Assembly: GCA_013205645.1 (NCBI GenBank)
Contig: JABMMH010000082.1
Location: forward strand, 1 to 7,652
Reading direction: 5' to 3'
Origin: Polaromonas sp.
GTDB lineage: Bacteria; Pseudomonadota; Gammaproteobacteria; Burkholderiales; Burkholderiaceae_C
DNA: 7,652 bases
Below the pieces are notes generated by a model. That model was not told where the DNA came from, made no database searches, and was given only the letters and a program-made list of their open reading frames with translations. Below are positions 6,743-7,652 of the stretch, in pieces (position 1 is the stretch's first letter; each line of letters starts with the position of its first letter). The position numbers and the translations under genes were made by a program.

Positions 6743-7393
6743 CGTTGTCGCAGCGCGGGCCAAGGCGCGTACCTGCTGCTGTGCCGGCCGCTTCAAGCAA
6801 CGCTCTAGCCAAGCCGTCGTGCAGGGGTAAGCCGCCATCAATTCGCGCGCTGAACGGACCCAAGCCAAGATTGACGCCACGGCAATATCGGCCACCGTGA
6901 AACGCTCGCCCGCCAAGTAAGTGAGCGGCTCAGAACCCGGGCCGCGCAAGTGCTGCTCCAACACCGCCAGTGGCGCCACCAAGCGGCGTGTCGCTTCTTC
7001 AGCCAGCAGTGGCTTGCGCCGGTCTACAGGCATGGCGAGGGTGTGCATCAACACCGTCAGCGCATCTTTTTCACACTCCGTCACAGCCCAAAAAGTCCAA
7101 CGCAAAATCTCGGCCAACTCAGACGGGGTTTGGGCGGCCAAGCTGCTGCCATCTGCAGCTTTGAAACGCTCTGCCAAATACAGCGTGCAGGCCATGGACT
7201 CCCAGACCAGCACGCCGTCGTCATCGATCGCCGGAATGTGGCCATTCGGGTTGATCGCCAAAAACTCCGGCGTGCGCGTGCTACCGCCCTGGTACGGCAC
7301 TGGCATGTGCTCGTAGTCCAAACCCAACTCATGAGCCACCCAGAGCGGGCGCGAGGCGCGTGAGGCGGCAACGCCGTAAATCTTCAAGGTCAT
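6737..7393 (-). CDS. Glutathione S-transferase family protein
   Basis: A 218-residue two-domain cytosolic GST of usual length. The N-terminal thioredoxin-like domain starts MTLKIYGVAASRASRPLW, where Ser11 or Ser14 could be the glutathione-activating residue. It continues to NPNGHIPAIDDDG with the cis-proline at 54, and then the gamma-glutamyl-binding pair Glu65-Ser66 in WESMACTLYLAERF. The C-terminal helical domain contains the N-capping box and buried aspartate in ERFTVADIAVASILAW (Thr166, Asp169). The likely role is conjugation of glutathione to electrophiles or peroxide handling; the substrate cannot be told. It begins 19 bases after the HAD hydrolase stop, with a weak GAG ribosome-binding element about 6 bases before the ATG, so the two are probably one transcript. 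It converges on hpnE with a 7-base gap; a link to hopanoid synthesis is not indicated. Confidence 0.93.
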   Translation of the reverse strand: MTLKIYGVAASRASRPLWVAHELGLDYEHMPVPYQGGSTRTPEFLAINPNGHIPAIDDDGVLVWESMACTLYLAERFKAADGSSLAAQTPSELAEILRWTFWAVTECEKDALTVLMHTLAMPVDRRKPLLAEEATRRLVAPLAVLEQHLRGPGSEPLTYLAGERFTVADIAVASILAWVRSARELMAAYPCTTAWLERCLKRPAQQQVRALARAATTG

Positions 7394-7412
7394 GGTGTCT
7401 CGCTTTTAAAAG

Positions 7413-7652
7413 TCAAAAAAGTGCCGTCAATTCGGTCAGCGTGGTCACCGTTTCATGCGGCTCAGCCTCATGCGTCCAAACATGGTCTTCGCGATTCACC
7501 CACACCGTTTGCATGCCGCAAGCCAGTGCGCCCAGCACGTCCAACGCCGCATCGTCGCCAATGTGCAGGACTTCATGCGGCAAGACACCGGCGGCCGACG
7601 CTGCTGCCTTGAAAATGCGCGGATCGGGCTTGCCCACGCCAAATCCCTGCGC
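7413..7652 (-). CDS. HAD-superfamily hydrolase, C-terminal part (5' end outside window)
   Basis: The last 80 codons of a gene cut by the right edge. The visible part carries HAD motif III, with its lysine in GVGKPDPRIFKAA (Lys8 of the fragment), and motif IV, HIGDDAALDVLGALACGM (Asp33 and Asp38), the Mg-binding acidic loop. The spacing and the following TVWVNR strand fit HAD subfamily IA (phosphoglycolate phosphatase, YjjG or haloacid dehalogenase-like). The nucleophile aspartate of motif I and the cap domain lie outside the window, so whether it is a phosphatase or a dehalogenase cannot be judged. The GTG at 7635-7637 is inside motif III and is not a real start. It lies upstream of the GST gene on the same strand and probably shares its transcript. 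Confidence 0.88.
   Translation of the reverse strand, partial: AQGFGVGKPDPRIFKAAASAAGVLPHEVLHIGDDAALDVLGALACGMQTVWVNREDHVWTHEAEPHETVTTLTELTALF

Noticed and set aside
7413..7637. Small stand-alone gene starting at the GTG at 7635-7637
   Set aside because: The frame stays open to the window edge and the GTG falls within HAD motif III, so this is the tail of a longer gene.
1..7652. CRISPR arrays, tRNA or rRNA genes, insertion sequences, attachment sites
   Set aside because: No spaced direct repeats, cloverleaf-like segments, transposase motifs or terminal inverted repeats were seen; nearly all sequence is accounted for by coding regions.

Overview
The window looks like a chromosomal segment from a betaproteobacterium, most likely Burkholderiales and probably Comamonadaceae-like (for example near Rhodoferax or Polaromonas). 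This placement is inferred from the moderately high GC content, the protein sequences and the tight gene packing; no marker gene is present to confirm it. There are seven protein-coding genes, two of them cut by the window edges. I see no rRNA, tRNA, CRISPR array or mobile element, and no gene-free stretch longer than about 110 bases.

Layout. Positions 1-3493 (minus strand) carry an RND-type drug or solvent efflux operon: a lipoprotein membrane-fusion (adaptor) subunit followed 7 bases later by an AcrB-like inner-membrane permease whose 3' end lies outside the window. Positions 3605-6729 (plus strand) carry hpnC, hpnD and hpnE. These encode the three-enzyme bacterial route from two farnesyl diphosphates through presqualene diphosphate and hydroxysqualene to squalene, the precursor of hopanoids. 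Converging on hpnE from the right, on the minus strand, are a glutathione S-transferase (6737-7393) and, upstream of it, the C-terminal part of a HAD-superfamily hydrolase (7413-7652, cut by the window end).

The most informative non-coding region is the roughly 110-base divergent gap between the efflux operon and hpnC (3494-3604). It holds a strong sigma70-like promoter for the efflux operon (perfect TTGACA, 17-base spacer, TAGATT). Overlapping its -10 is a 22-base imperfect palindrome that looks like a TetR-family operator. A perfect 6-base inverted repeat joins the efflux -35 to a candidate -10 for hpnC. Both hpnC and hpnD have the same GACAAT hexamer exactly 6 bases before ATG and no Shine-Dalgarno sequence, which suggests leaderless transcripts. 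hpnD and hpnE overlap by ATGA and are probably translationally coupled.

Functionally, the window pairs a membrane-lipid (hopanoid precursor) pathway with an envelope efflux system under closely interlocked divergent promoters. The pathway and pump families are known. I do not see a clearly new enzymatic system; the regulatory architecture is the part most worth a second look.
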